In this document: piece by piece, positions 40,416 through 51,514 of the stretch | Layout of the letters: each line of letters begins with the position of its first letter | How positions within the stretch are numbered: position 1 is the first letter of the stretch | Origin: Heyndrickxia coagulans 36D1 | GTDB lineage: Bacteria > Bacillota > Bacilli > Bacillales > Bacillaceae_C | DNA length: 64,000 nucleotides | Assembly (NCBI RefSeq): GCF_000169195.2 | Contig: NC_016023.1 | Coordinates: 1,612,001 to 1,676,000, forward strand | Direction of reading: 5' to 3' | Notes under the pieces: generated by a model | The model's input: only the letters and a program-made list of their open reading frames with translations | Database searches by the model: none | Told to the model about the DNA's origin: nothing | Program-made: the position numbers and the translations under genes

Positions 40416-41176
40416 ATACGAAAAAAATGCCGGTTACCGGACACATCCAGGAATTGAGAAAGCGGTTAATTACCGTTCTCATTTTCTTTCTGTTTGCCCT
40501 GGTTGTTGGCTTTTTTACCGCAAAACCTGTTATACGTTATTTGCAGCATGCCAAAAATGCCGGCATGTTCACGATGAATGCCTTCAGGGTAACCGATCCT
40601 ATTAAGGTTTTTATGGAAGTTTCGGTTGTGATCGCATGCCTATTGACCCTGCCGGTGATTTTGTACCAGCTTTGGGCGTTTATAAGCCCGGGGCTGTATG
40701 AGAAAGAAAAGAAACTGACATTAAGTTACATTCCTGTTTCCATCTTGCTTTTTATAGCCGGCGTTTCTTTTTCCTATTTCGTGCTTTGTCCGCTGATGGT
40801 GAAGTTTATGATGGGCTTGTCAAATGAAATGGGCATTCGTGCGGTGATCGGGATCCGGGAGTATATTCAGTTTCTGCTAGAGATCACGCTTCCGTTTGGC
40901 TTTGTGTTCCAAATGCCGGTCGTGGTCCTGTTTCTGACCCGGCTTGGCATCATTACGCCGAGACTGTTGAAAAAGGTAAGAAAATATGCGTATCTTGCTT
41001 TGATTGCAGCTGCCGGCATCATCACCCCGCCGGACGTGTTTTCGCAGCTGATTACCTTTGTTCCACTCGTTTTGCTGTATGAAGCAAGCACACTGATTTC
41101 GAAAATGGCGTACCGCAATGCCAAAAAAGCGGCAAAAGAAATGCCAATGGATGAACAGACGATTGCTTCTGAATAA
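40412..41176 (+). CDS. tatC: Twin-arginine translocase subunit TatC
   Basis: A 254-residue six-helix membrane protein: GHIQELRKRLI (signal-peptide-binding cytoplasmic N-terminus), LPVILYQLWAFISPGLYEKEKK, FGFVFQMPVVVLFLTRLG and AGIITPPDVFSQ. It receives folded Tat substrates and needs a TatA partner, which is not encoded beside it. RBS AAAGGGGAACGGCG. Confidence 0.96.
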   Translation: MNTKKMPVTGHIQELRKRLITVLIFFLFALVVGFFTAKPVIRYLQHAKNAGMFTMNAFRVTDPIKVFMEVSVVIACLLTLPVILYQLWAFISPGLYEKEKKLTLSYIPVSILLFIAGVSFSYFVLCPLMVKFMMGLSNEMGIRAVIGIREYIQFLLEITLPFGFVFQMPVVVLFLTRLGIITPRLLKKVRKYAYLALIAAAGIITPPDVFSQLITFVPLVLLYEASTLISKMAYRNAKKAAKEMPMDEQTIASE

Positions 41177-41178
41177 GA

Positions 41179-41222
41179 AAGCCGTTTTCCGGACGGAGCC
41201 GGAAAACGGCTTTTATTTTTTC
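41179..41222 (+). terminator. Terminator after tatC
   Basis: A 14-bp stem, AAGCCGTTTTCCGG / CCGGAAAACGGCTT, followed by TTATTTTTT. Its right arm overlaps the end of the convergent ydiK. Confidence 0.9.
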
Positions 41223-41410
41223 ACTGAGTTTTTCAGCTTGAAATGGAGAAAGATCAGCCTGATGCCGGAACCCAGATCCAATGTTGCAATCAACAGCAGT
41301 AAATAAGAAAAAAAGCCCCAGCCGCCCACTTGTACCTGCTGAATGGCAAAATAAGTGAACAAAGCCCCGAGCAGGCAGTTTACAATCCCTGAAAAAAGTG
41401 GTCTCATCAT
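41213..41410 (-). CDS. ydiK: Small membrane protein YdiK
   Basis: A 65-residue protein with two helices (LFSGIVNCLLGALFTYFAI and GFFSYLLLLIATLDLGSGIRLIF) and a basic C-terminus. Its position and size match B. subtilis YdiK; function unknown. It overlaps the ydiL stop by four bases with GGAGGACTTCT before the ATG. Confidence 0.82.
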   Translation of the reverse strand: MMRPLFSGIVNCLLGALFTYFAIQQVQVGGWGFFSYLLLLIATLDLGSGIRLIFLHFKLKNSVKK

Positions 41411-42135
41411 AGAAGTCCTCCAATTGAGCTGTAAATTTCATGTACGGATGTCTGCAGAACGGACGGGTGCAAAAGCAGCCTCACGACCACAATCGTGTTC
41501 ATGGAAACATGCGCAAACATGGAAACGGTGATCCGGTTTGTTTTCTCGTATAAATAAGCGAGCGTCAGCCCTAAAAGGGAATATAAAAACAAGTGGCTCG
41601 GTTCGGTATGCGCGAGTCCGAAAATAACCGAGCTGACAATACCGGATAAAAGGAATGAAAAGCGCCTGCGCAGCGTGCCGAAAATGATTTTCCGAAAAAC
41701 GATTTCCTCGAGAATCGGCCCTGCGATCGAGCTGATGAGGATGACGAGCGGAAATCTTTCAATCAGCGCCATGATTTGCTGCGTATTGTTGGAGGCAGCC
41801 GGGGCACCGAATAATGATTCAATGATCGCGGCTGCAGTCTGGGCAAAGAAACAAAGAAAGACGCCGCCTATTGCCCATATGGCGGATGGCGCGGCCGGAA
41901 GCGGTTCAGTCCGGTCTGTTTCTTTCTTTGCGGCTTTTCTTAAAAAGTACAGGACGATGATCAGCCCGATGATAAAGCTGATGACGGTCCAAAGCGGGGG
42001 CGTCAATGTCCGCATGCTGTCTGCCGGTTCGTGGAAAACGTTCACCCCGGCATAGTAGAGCAACGGATACCCGACGGCGCCGGACAGCAGCATAAGGATG
42101 TACGTCACGAGAATATACACATACTCTTTTTTCAC
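41407..42135 (-). CDS. ydiL: CPBP-family intramembrane metalloprotease YdiL
   Basis: A 242-residue membrane protein with about seven helices. It carries the CPBP/Abi motifs GPILEEIVFRKIIFGTL (EExxxR), FGLAHTEPSHLFLYSLLGL and FAHVSMNTIVV (HxxxN). These are Rce1-like proteases; the bacterial substrate is unknown. It starts at GTG 42135 behind AAAGGAAAAGAACGC. Confidence 0.9.
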   Translation of the reverse strand: MKKEYVYILVTYILMLLSGAVGYPLLYYAGVNVFHEPADSMRTLTPPLWTVISFIIGLIIVLYFLRKAAKKETDRTEPLPAAPSAIWAIGGVFLCFFAQTAAAIIESLFGAPAASNNTQQIMALIERFPLVILISSIAGPILEEIVFRKIIFGTLRRRFSFLLSGIVSSVIFGLAHTEPSHLFLYSLLGLTLAYLYEKTNRITVSMFAHVSMNTIVVVRLLLHPSVLQTSVHEIYSSIGGLL

Positions 42136-42391
42136 GCGTTCTTTTCCTTTCTTGCCAGTTCAAAGTTTAAAGGATCGCAAATTCGTCCAATATGTTCATT
42201 GTACTATTGAACCGGGCGGGGTTCAAATGCCGTGCGCAGAGCCAGCCTTTTCAGTTGCATATCCGGATGGTGATCAAGCATACTTATAAAAGGGCAAGCG
42301 GCTGAAATGGAGGCGCGCAACCGGCATCCTTTGACGGGGCTCTTTAAAGGATGCAGGGCCCGAAAAAAATAAAAAAAGTTGGATGAGAGAC

Positions 42392-42420
42392 TTGCAAAAA
42401 AGCAAGGAATTATTTATTAT
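42392..42420 (+). promoter_or_regulatory. groESL promoter
   Basis: TTGCAA, 17-base spacer, TATTAT, directly upstream of CIRCE, the expected arrangement for a class I heat-shock promoter. The rest of the 42136-42390 gap shows no other feature. Confidence 0.75.
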
Positions 42421-42430
42421 AATAAATGTG

Positions 42431-42457
42431 TTAGCACTCAACTTATGCGAGTGCTAA
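42431..42457 (+). promoter_or_regulatory. CIRCE operator (HrcA site)
   Basis: TTAGCACTC, 9-base spacer, GAGTGCTAA: a perfect consensus inverted repeat. Confidence 0.98.
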
Positions 42458-42503
42458 TAATGGACAAAATTTTACATAATACGAATTAAGGAGGTTGTTT
42501 CAC

Positions 42504-42788
42504 GTGTTAAAACCACTGGGTGATCGCGTTGTCATTGAATTAGTTGAATCGGAAGAAAAAACAGCAAGCGGTATTGTCCTGCCTGACACGGCAAAAGAAA
42601 AGCCACAGGAAGGCAAAGTTGTGGCTGTCGGTTCCGGGCGTACCCTTGATAACGGTGAACGTGTTGCCATCGATGTAGCAGTAGGCGACCGCATCATCTT
42701 CTCGAAATATGCCGGCACTGAAGTGAAATATGACGGAAAAGAATACTTAATCCTTCGTGAAAGCGATATTCTGGCGGTTGTGGAATAA
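42504..42788 (+). CDS. groES: Co-chaperonin GroES
   Basis: A 94-residue co-chaperonin: [20 protein letters not shown], the mobile loop [14 protein letters not shown] and [15 protein letters not shown]. It caps the GroEL cage. GTG 42504 behind TTAAGGAGGTTGTTTCAC gives the family N-terminus; the in-frame TTG at 42495 is inside the spacing. Confidence 0.97.
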   Translation: MLKPLGDRVVIELVESEEKTASGIVLPDTAKEKPQEGKVVAVGSGRTLDNGERVAIDVAVGDRIIFSKYAGTEVKYDGKEYLILRESDILAVVE

Positions 42789-42841
42789 GCCTGGCTTGTT
42801 GAAACATAGAAATAACGATATGACATGAGGAGGTTTTATAA

Positions 42842-44467
<1,626 letters not shown>

Positions 44468-44564
44468 TAAGCGCCTGAAAATGCTGGGATAACGGCTTTT
44501 ACAGACGTTCAAAACTGTACCATTCCATGTTTCGGTTCATGTTTTAGATCGTTACATTTTTAAT

Positions 44565-44600
44565 GAGGCTCCCGGGAAGTGACCGGGAGCCTCTTTTTTC
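44565..44600 (+). terminator. Terminator of groESL
   Basis: An 11-bp stem, GAGGCTCCCGG / CCGGGAGCCTC, followed by TTTTTTCTG. Confidence 0.93.
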
Positions 44601-44649
44601 TGTTTCTCATACACGCTTTGTGTATGCTTACAAATGAACAGGGGTGTTG

Positions 44650-44875
44650 AAATGGCAAAAGCCGAAAAGAAGGGAAGCGGCATGAGTCCTGTACGGGGTG
44701 ATTGCGAAATGAAGGGAAGCGTATAAACCGTAAGTAAGATGGTTGCAAAATAGAGGGAAGTGTTTGAGAAAAGTGATTGCGGAATGAAGGCTATGCCCAT
44801 AAGCCGCTAATGATGGCGGGTGAGGCAAGCGGCAAACGTAAGCGTGGTGGGCGCGAAATGAAGGGCCTGAACAGG
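44650..44875. repeat. Degenerate short repeats after groEL
   Basis: Variants of GTGATTGCGAAATGAAGGGAAGCG recur at 44699, 44740 (GGTTGCAAAATAGAGGGAAG), 44774 (GTGATTGCGGAATGAAGG) and 44852 (GCGCGAAATGAAGGG), spaced about 34-75 bases. There is no ribosome binding site or coding signal in the 320-base stretch between the groEL terminator and the next gene. Confidence 0.5.
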
Positions 44876-44920
44876 TGACAGAAAGAAGGCAAGCCGGTTT
44901 TTTTAGGGATGCCGGCCCGG

Positions 44921-45310
44921 TTATTCCGCGTGTTCACGGAATACCCAGAGCCTTGTGCCAAGAAAATTGACAGCCATCCCTGCCAGTGTGGCAATGATCT
45001 TCGCGTATAAAAGCGGCCAGCCCCACTGCTCGTGAAAGAGGAAAAGCAGAAGGGAAGTCAGCGCATAGACAATTAAATTGACGGCGATAAACCGTGAAGC
45101 TTCAGCCCATGTTGCTTTTTTTCTTACTTGAAACGTCCAAAACCGGTTCAGCAAATAGCTGTTTGCCATGCCGGCCGTATAAGAACATGCCTGTGCAACC
45201 AGATAAGGCACATGGACGGAGGTGAGCAGAAAAAATACGAGAAAATCAACAAGCGTATTTCCGGCGCCGACAATGCAAAACTTAAGAAAAGCGGCATATT
45301 GTTTGAGCAT
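44921..45310 (-). CDS. GtrA-family membrane protein (putative polyprenyl-sugar flippase)
   Basis: A 129-residue protein with four helices and the GtrA pattern FLKFCIVGAGNTLVDFLVFFLLT ... SYLLNRFWTFQV ... FLGTRLWVF. GtrA proteins are thought to move undecaprenyl-phosphate-sugars across the membrane. It lies 31 bases downstream of the glycosyltransferase gene in the same direction, so the two act together. Confidence 0.88.
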   Translation of the reverse strand: MLKQYAAFLKFCIVGAGNTLVDFLVFFLLTSVHVPYLVAQACSYTAGMANSYLLNRFWTFQVRKKATWAEASRFIAVNLIVYALTSLLLFLFHEQWGWPLLYAKIIATLAGMAVNFLGTRLWVFREHAE

Positions 45311-45341
45311 GGGTCCAGCAAACCTTTCGTAAGTTGTGTTT

Positions 45342-46346
45342 TCAAGTTTTCATTGTATCACTGTTTTGGCTTAAGACGAAAGAAGATTTCTCGTTTTTAT
45401 ATAAATTCGTTTCAATGGTATAGCGCGGGCGCCTTTTGACTTCTTTAAAAATTTTGCCGATGTATTCCCCGATCAGCCCCACCGCCATCAACTCTAGGCC
45501 GCCAAGGAGCCAAATAGAGATGATCAGGGAAGCCCAACCGGAGACGGTATGGCCGGCAAGCTCCTCTATAAGGGCATAAAGGCCGACAAACGCACTTAAA
45601 ATAAACGTGACAAACCCGAGGGCCGTCACAAAGCGGACCGGGGTTATGCTGAAAGACGTAATGCCATCCAGGGCAAAAGCGAGCATTTTCTTTAACGGAT
45701 ATTTTGATTCCCCGGCCATCCGCTCTTTTCGGTCATAATACACTTTCGTAGAAGGAAACCCGAGCAAAGGGATAATCCCGCGCAAAAACAGATTTGCTTC
45801 TTTATATTTTAAAAGTTCCTCCAATGTTCTCTTGCTCATCAGCCGGAAATCAGCATGGTTCGGCACGAGCTGAATCCCCATTTTTCCCATCAGCCAGTAG
45901 AACCCTTGCGCACTTGTCCGTTTAAACCAAGTGTCCGTTTCCCGGCTGTCGCGGACGCCGTATACAATATCGTAGCCTTGCCAATATTTTTCCATAAAAT
46001 CCCGAATCGCCCGGATATCGTCCTGCAAATCGGCATCAATGGAGATGACGCAGTCGGAATGCTCACTGGCGACCGTAAGCCCTGCAAGCAGCGCATTCTG
46101 GTGCCCGGCATTGCGCGACAGTTTAATGCCTTTTACAAACGGATGGCGGGCCGAAGCGGATTCAATGATCTGCCAGGTTTTGTCGCGGCTCCCGTCATCG
46201 ACAAACAAGAGCGTGCTGTCTTTTGCAATCAGTTTGGACTGGATCAGAGATTCGAGCACCTCTGACAGCTGCTTCATCGTTTCATGCAATACGGCTTCTT
46301 CATTATAACAAGGAACAACAATCGTTAATTTCGGATATTGACTCAT
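45342..46346 (-). CDS. ykoT: GT2 undecaprenyl-phosphate glycosyltransferase (CsbB/GtrB/YkoT-like)
   Basis: A 334-residue family 2 glycosyltransferase. LTIVVPCYNEEAVL, LFVDDGSRDKTW and SIDADLQDDI (DXD-like) lie in the catalytic half. Two C-terminal helices (VRFVTALGFVTFILSAFVGLYAL and SLIISIWLLGGLELMAVGLIGEYIG) follow. It is expected to load a sugar from a nucleotide donor onto undecaprenyl phosphate. RBS AAAGGAGATGCTGTAGA. The name follows B. subtilis YkoT by layout with YkoS; CsbB is an alternative. Confidence 0.85.
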   Translation of the reverse strand: MSQYPKLTIVVPCYNEEAVLHETMKQLSEVLESLIQSKLIAKDSTLLFVDDGSRDKTWQIIESASARHPFVKGIKLSRNAGHQNALLAGLTVASEHSDCVISIDADLQDDIRAIRDFMEKYWQGYDIVYGVRDSRETDTWFKRTSAQGFYWLMGKMGIQLVPNHADFRLMSKRTLEELLKYKEANLFLRGIIPLLGFPSTKVYYDRKERMAGESKYPLKKMLAFALDGITSFSITPVRFVTALGFVTFILSAFVGLYALIEELAGHTVSGWASLIISIWLLGGLELMAVGLIGEYIGKIFKEVKRRPRYTIETNLYKNEKSSFVLSQNSDTMKT

Positions 46347-46376
46347 TCTACAGCATCTCCTTTACCAGCATGATGC

Positions 46377-48053
46377 TTACTTTACTTCGTATAAATAAAT
46401 GGTCCACGCCGAGTCGGCATTGCGGAAAGTTTTTAAAAACCGCAAATGCTCTTCTTCTGCGTTTTGGATCGGGACAGCCGAGAAAATATACCGCCCGCCA
46501 AGCTTTTCAAACGCTTTTGTATCGATGGCAAGATGATGGATTTTGACGCCGCTGTTTTTCCGGAATTCATAATGCTTGCCCAGTTCGCTGACAAAAATAT
46601 AACAGCGGTTCCCCCACTGGTCAAAATACGTTTTTAATTGCGGGCTTTTCTCCAGTTCCCCGGCAATGATTTTTCGGAATTTCCTTTTATAAGACAACGG
46701 ATAATAATTATTGTAAGAATCTAAGGTGTAGAAACCGTTGTACTGGGCAATGGCCGGATGGATCCCGATGCTGGCGACGCGGTAAGCGCTTTTCGGTTTG
46801 CCGATATAGCGGCCAATTTCGTGAAACTGGCCCGTCGCGTAAAACTGGTTGAACGAAGGTTTCCCGGCAACACGATAATAAATTTCAGGATTAAACGCAA
46901 ACAGGACAACCACCTGGGCGATGAGGCAAAATTTTACGAATGCCTTCCACTTTCTGCCGCGTTTCCAAAGAAACCATGCCCCCACTGCAAACATCGTATA
47001 AATGATAAGCGGCCGCAAAAAATGAAACCGTGCAAAGTTAAACGTATTCAGCAGGCTGATCTTTTCTTTTAACGGTTCCCATGCCTTGTTGAACCAGAAA
47101 GCATACCAGAGCGATAAAACGGCATTCAGCATAAAAAGCTGCACATACCGTTTTTCCTTTTTCCATGCTTTTGTTTTATAAATCAGCCACATGGCGATAA
47201 AAGAGAACGGCAGAATGACAAACGTGTGCACGGTCATATCATGTGTATGCCCGAACACATAATTTTTTAGCGCAAGCCGGAGCGTGTGCCAAAAGCCGAG
47301 TTTCGAGCTAACAAAATCATTCCGGCTTGTCGGCTCATGGGAAAAGACAAGGGAATACACAAGCCGGTATTCAATCCCTAAATACAGCACCAGCATCCAG
47401 CCGATTGCAAAAAAGAACGGCCAGTTGCGCTCCCGTTTCACAAGCACATCCCGTATCCACAAAAGTCCCATCGCCGCCAGAAAAAAGAAGAACCCGAGCA
47501 CAAAGCTGGAGTAAAAAGGCAAAAGGGTCAGCGCCAGCCACTCTTTCCATGTAGCCTGCCGGTTCCTGATGTTTAAAAAAGCCCAAAGCGCAAGCGGCAT
47601 CCCCAATGTGCTTAACATGCCGGACGGCCAAAACGGGGTCATCGCAAAAGCAAGAGATACCCATACCCTGATAAAGTAACCGTCCTGCCCTTGCACGAAA
47701 TGCCGTTTTAGCAACAGGTACATTCCTAAAAAAGCAAAGACTCTTGTAATCGTCTGGCTAAATGTATAAGCGATGACCGGAGGGAACAGGGCGTAAAGCC
47801 ACTGGATTCCGCTGAATTCCGTCCCGAACGCATTTCGCGGCAACCCGTTCATGATTTGCGGAATCGTTGCATTCAGAGGGCCAAACAGTTCTCCGCTGCG
47901 GTCGAGCACCCGGTACCAGGCGATATTCGAATCCAGGTTGTCGTGGACCCGGATATGCATATTGCCGCCAAGAATAAACATTGGCGAAAGGTAGACGGCC
48001 AGCATCCATACGGCCAGCCATAAAGCATTTTTTTCATGATTACTGATTTTCAT
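46377..48053 (-). CDS. ykoS: YkoS-like multispanning membrane protein (putative GT-C glycosyltransferase)
   Basis: A 558-residue protein with about ten helices, an extracytoplasmic loop after helix 1 (GGNMHIRVHDNLDSNIAWYRVL) and a ~170-residue soluble C-terminus. The RVHDNLD acidic motif after the first helix is like the catalytic Asp of GT-C enzymes. In three-component systems such a protein transfers the sugar from undecaprenyl phosphate to a wall polymer. It is upstream of the GT2 and GtrA genes in one operon. ATG 48053 is chosen; the ORF continues to 48134 without a better site. Confidence 0.78.
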   Translation of the reverse strand: MKISNHEKNALWLAVWMLAVYLSPMFILGGNMHIRVHDNLDSNIAWYRVLDRSGELFGPLNATIPQIMNGLPRNAFGTEFSGIQWLYALFPPVIAYTFSQTITRVFAFLGMYLLLKRHFVQGQDGYFIRVWVSLAFAMTPFWPSGMLSTLGMPLALWAFLNIRNRQATWKEWLALTLLPFYSSFVLGFFFFLAAMGLLWIRDVLVKRERNWPFFFAIGWMLVLYLGIEYRLVYSLVFSHEPTSRNDFVSSKLGFWHTLRLALKNYVFGHTHDMTVHTFVILPFSFIAMWLIYKTKAWKKEKRYVQLFMLNAVLSLWYAFWFNKAWEPLKEKISLLNTFNFARFHFLRPLIIYTMFAVGAWFLWKRGRKWKAFVKFCLIAQVVVLFAFNPEIYYRVAGKPSFNQFYATGQFHEIGRYIGKPKSAYRVASIGIHPAIAQYNGFYTLDSYNNYYPLSYKRKFRKIIAGELEKSPQLKTYFDQWGNRCYIFVSELGKHYEFRKNSGVKIHHLAIDTKAFEKLGGRYIFSAVPIQNAEEEHLRFLKTFRNADSAWTIYLYEVK

Positions 48054-48266
48054 TCCGGTCTGACACCATCCCGTTTCTATTTTTGGATGTATGGTCCCTT
48101 CTCTCCATAAGCACGTTTGAATAGACGCGGGCAACCAGGGAAAAGTTCACACAAAAAAATACAGGCAAAAATGATGCGGGGTTTAAATCACCGGCCCGTT
48201 ATTAATGATATAATAAAACCAGCATAAATTGGCTTTAAAATGCCAGGATGAAGGGAAGAAGCTGCC

Positions 48267-49331
48267 ATGATCATAAAAGATGTGCAAGTGCATTACCGGA
48301 ACATTCCGCTGCTCGTTCCGTTTAAAACAGCATTGCGGCAAGCCAATGAAATTGACAGCATTGAAGTGGAAATCACACTGGACAATGGCATAAAAGGTAC
48401 AGGGGCAGCTGCGCCAACTGTTGTCATTACAGGCGATTCAACCGAAAGCATCATGTCTGTTGCGGCAGGGCCTATCAAGGAGGCGCTCTCCGGGCATGAT
48501 TTGCGTGATTTCCAGGAAGCCCTGAAAAAAGTGCAGCGGTGCTGTACGGGCAACACAAGTGCAAAAGCTGCTGCCGACATTGCCCTTTACGATGCATACA
48601 GCAAATGGTTAAACATTCCACTGTATGCCTATCTTGGCGGGCAGAAAAATCTCCGGACTTCCATGACAATCGGAGTGGATACGCCCGAAAAAATGGCATG
48701 GGATGCGGAAAAAAGTGTGGAGGCCGGGTTTCATCTGTTGAAAATCAAGGTCGGCACATATCCGGAAATCGATCTCGAACGGATTGAAGCGGTCCGGCGC
48801 GCTGTTTCGCCTGATGTCAAACTGCGCCTTGATGCCAATCAGGCGTGGGAACCGAAGCAAGCGGTGCAAATTTTACAAGAGCTGGAAAAAAAGGATTTCG
48901 GGATTGAGTTTGTCGAACAGCCGGTACGTGCCGATGATTGGGAAGGGTTAAAGTTTGTAACGGAAAGAACAAAGCTGCCGGTCATGGCAGATGAAAGCCT
49001 GTTTTCGGCAAAAGACGCGCTGAAATTGATCGCGGGCCGATTTGCCGACCTTATCAATATTAAGCTGATGAAATGCGGCGGAATTTCTGAAGCGTGGAAA
49101 ATTGCCGACATTGCAGAAGCAAACGGTGTGAAATGCATGGTTGGCAGCATGATGGAGCCATCACTTTCCGTGGCGGCAGCTGCCCACTTTGCGGCCGCCC
49201 ATCCGAATGTTGTCTATATGGATCTGGACGCGCCACTCTGGTTGTCTGAAGAACCGGATCATTTAACCTATGACGGCGAGGACGTCCTGCTCTCTGATCA
49301 GCCTGGTATCGGTATCGTCCAGCCTGTGTAG
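48267..49331 (+). CDS. ykfB: L-Ala-D/L-Glu epimerase, enolase superfamily
   Basis: A 354-residue muconate-lactonizing-like enzyme. LLKIKVGTYPEIDLERI holds the KxK catalytic lysine. LRLDANQAW, EFVEQPV and MADESLFS give the three metal ligands, and INIKLMKCGGISEA carries the second lysine. It epimerises dipeptides from murein recycling. RBS GAAGGGAAGAAGCTGCC. Here it stands next to NAD genes instead of other ykf murein-peptide genes. Confidence 0.88.
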   Translation: MIIKDVQVHYRNIPLLVPFKTALRQANEIDSIEVEITLDNGIKGTGAAAPTVVITGDSTESIMSVAAGPIKEALSGHDLRDFQEALKKVQRCCTGNTSAKAAADIALYDAYSKWLNIPLYAYLGGQKNLRTSMTIGVDTPEKMAWDAEKSVEAGFHLLKIKVGTYPEIDLERIEAVRRAVSPDVKLRLDANQAWEPKQAVQILQELEKKDFGIEFVEQPVRADDWEGLKFVTERTKLPVMADESLFSAKDALKLIAGRFADLINIKLMKCGGISEAWKIADIAEANGVKCMVGSMMEPSLSVAAAAHFAAAHPNVVYMDLDAPLWLSEEPDHLTYDGEDVLLSDQPGIGIVQPV

Positions 49332-49420
49332 GTTATCCATAAACTTCCGGCATGAAACATTTTGCCGGAAGCCATCTTTCGTGTACAATAAGGATAATTT
49401 AAAATGAACGGAGGATCCAT

Positions 49421-49975
49421 ATGGGTGCCCGAAAAGCGTTAATCAATATTGATTATACCAATGACTTCGTAGCTGACGACGGCCGGTTGACATGCGGCAA
49501 ACCGGGGCAGCAGATTGAAGAAAACATTGTGGCGCTTACGAAGTCATTCCTTGAAAACGGCGATTACGTGGTCTTCGCAATCGACTGCCATGAACAAGAT
49601 GATCCTTATCATCCGGAAACGAAATTGTTCCCTCCCCATAATCTCAAAGGCACACCCGGGCGCGACCTGTACGGGAAACTGCAGCCGCTTTTTACAGCGT
49701 GGAAAGGGAAGAAAAACGTTCATGTGATCGATAAAACCCGCTACAGCGCTTTTTGCGGGACGGATCTGGAGCTGCGGCTGCGGGAACGGGGCATAGAAGA
49801 AATCCATTTATGCGGGGTATGCACAGACATTTGCGTGCTGCATACGGCAGTGGATGCTTACAATAAAGGATTCAAGCTGGTGGTCCACGAAAACGCGGTG
49901 GCAAGTTTTAATCCGGACGGGCACAAATGGGCATTAAGCCATTTTAAAGGTTCGCTCGGAGCGGAAGTGCGGTAA
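49421..49975 (+). CDS. pncA: Nicotinamidase / cysteine hydrolase PncA
   Basis: A 184-residue isochorismatase-fold hydrolase. Catalytic Asp is in LINIDYTNDFVADDG, Lys in DKTRYSAFCGTDLE, and Cys in HLCGVCTDICVLHTAVDAY. It hydrolyses nicotinamide to nicotinate, the substrate of PncB encoded next. RBS GGAGGATCCAT directly before the ATG. Confidence 0.9.
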   Translation: MGARKALINIDYTNDFVADDGRLTCGKPGQQIEENIVALTKSFLENGDYVVFAIDCHEQDDPYHPETKLFPPHNLKGTPGRDLYGKLQPLFTAWKGKKNVHVIDKTRYSAFCGTDLELRLRERGIEEIHLCGVCTDICVLHTAVDAYNKGFKLVVHENAVASFNPDGHKWALSHFKGSLGAEVR

Positions 49976-50003
49976 ACCCATTAGGTAGGAGTGATTCGAG
50001 AGC

Positions 50004-51470
50004 ATGCGTTTTAAAGATGACAGTTTAGCGCTTCACACAGACTTATACCAAATCAACATGGCGCAGGCCTATTGGAAAGACGGTATCCACAACCGGAAAG
50101 CGGTGTTCGAAGCATTTTTCAGAAAAATACCGTTCGGAAATGGCTACGCCATCTTTGCGGGGCTTGAGCGAATTGTGGATTATTTGAACCACTTTCACTT
50201 CACTGAAGAAGATATTGCCTATTTGCGCAGCACCGGCCATTACAGCGAGGATTTTTTGCAGTACTTGTCAGAAATGCGCTTCACCGGAACGTTGCGCTCC
50301 GTCCGCGAAGGGGAACTCGTTTTTGGCAACGAACCGCTGATCCAGGTGGAAACGTCTTTGGCTGAAGCACAAATCATCGAAACCGCCATTTTAAATATCA
50401 TCAATTACCAGACGCTGATTGCGACAAAGGCTGCGAGAATCCGGTCAGTCGCCGGTGATGATGCTGCCTTGTTCGAATTTGGTTCAAGGCGCGCCCATGA
50501 ACTGGATGCTTCCGTGTGGGGAACGCGAGCGGCTTACATCGGCGGATTTGACGGAACAAGTAATGTCCGGGCCGGGAAAGTGTTCGGCATGCCGACGAGT
50601 GGCACGCACGCCCATGCGATGGTACAGGCATACCGGGATGATTACACCGCTTTTAAAAAATACGCGGAAACGTATAAGAACTGCATTTTTCTTGTCGATA
50701 CATATGATACACTGGGTTCGGGCGTGCCGAACGCCATCAAAGTGGCAAAAGAATTTGGCGATAAAATCAATTTTCTTGGTATCCGCCTGGACAGCGGCGA
50801 CATGGCTTTTTTATCGAAAAAGGCACGGGAAATGCTCGACGAAGCCGGATTTACGGATGCGAAAATTTTTGCATCCAGTGATTTGGATGAATATACGATT
50901 TTCCATTTAAAAGCCCAGGGTGCGAAAATTGATGCATGGGGCGTTGGGACGAAACTGATTACGGCATTTGACCAGCCGGCGCTCGGTGCGGTATATAAAA
51001 TGGTATCCATCGAAGACGGGAACGGGGAAATGCAGGATACGATTAAAATTTCAAGCAATGCCGAAAAAGTGACAACACCGGGGCTGAAAAAAGTATTCCG
51101 TATTTTAAACAAACGGACAAACAAGCTGGAGGGCGACTATATTTCCATGCAGGACGAAAATCCGGCAGCGGAAAAGCGGCTGAAGATGTTTCATCCTGTC
51201 CATACCTTTATCAGCAAATATGTCACAAACTTTGAAGCCATCAATATCCATGAAACCATCTATGAAAAGGGGCGGCTCGTATACGAACTTCCGCCGCTGG
51301 ATGCGATCAAACAATATGCGAGAGATAATTTGGACCTGTTGTGGGACGAATATAAACGCATTCTCAATCCTGAAGAATACCCGGTCGATTTGAGCCAAAA
51401 ATGCTGGGACAACAAAATGCGCAATATAGAAGAAGTGCGGCAAAAAGTGATTCGGCTTGAAGAAGATTAA
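50004..51470 (+). CDS. pncB: Nicotinate phosphoribosyltransferase PncB
   Basis: A 488-residue enzyme. LHTDLYQINMAQAYW is near the start and FEFGSRRAHELDASVWGTRAAYIGGFDGTSN holds the active-site region. GTHAHAMVQAY contains the phosphorylated-His region, and FLGIRLDSGDMAFLS follows. It converts nicotinate and PRPP to nicotinate mononucleotide. It follows pncA by 28 bases and forms a salvage pair. Confidence 0.95.
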   Translation: MRFKDDSLALHTDLYQINMAQAYWKDGIHNRKAVFEAFFRKIPFGNGYAIFAGLERIVDYLNHFHFTEEDIAYLRSTGHYSEDFLQYLSEMRFTGTLRSVREGELVFGNEPLIQVETSLAEAQIIETAILNIINYQTLIATKAARIRSVAGDDAALFEFGSRRAHELDASVWGTRAAYIGGFDGTSNVRAGKVFGMPTSGTHAHAMVQAYRDDYTAFKKYAETYKNCIFLVDTYDTLGSGVPNAIKVAKEFGDKINFLGIRLDSGDMAFLSKKAREMLDEAGFTDAKIFASSDLDEYTIFHLKAQGAKIDAWGVGTKLITAFDQPALGAVYKMVSIEDGNGEMQDTIKISSNAEKVTTPGLKKVFRILNKRTNKLEGDYISMQDENPAAEKRLKMFHPVHTFISKYVTNFEAINIHETIYEKGRLVYELPPLDAIKQYARDNLDLLWDEYKRILNPEEYPVDLSQKCWDNKMRNIEEVRQKVIRLEED

Positions 51471-51514
51471 ATGATGATGGTGGTTTTTTCCATCTGTTTT
51501 GTGTCAAAAGAACA

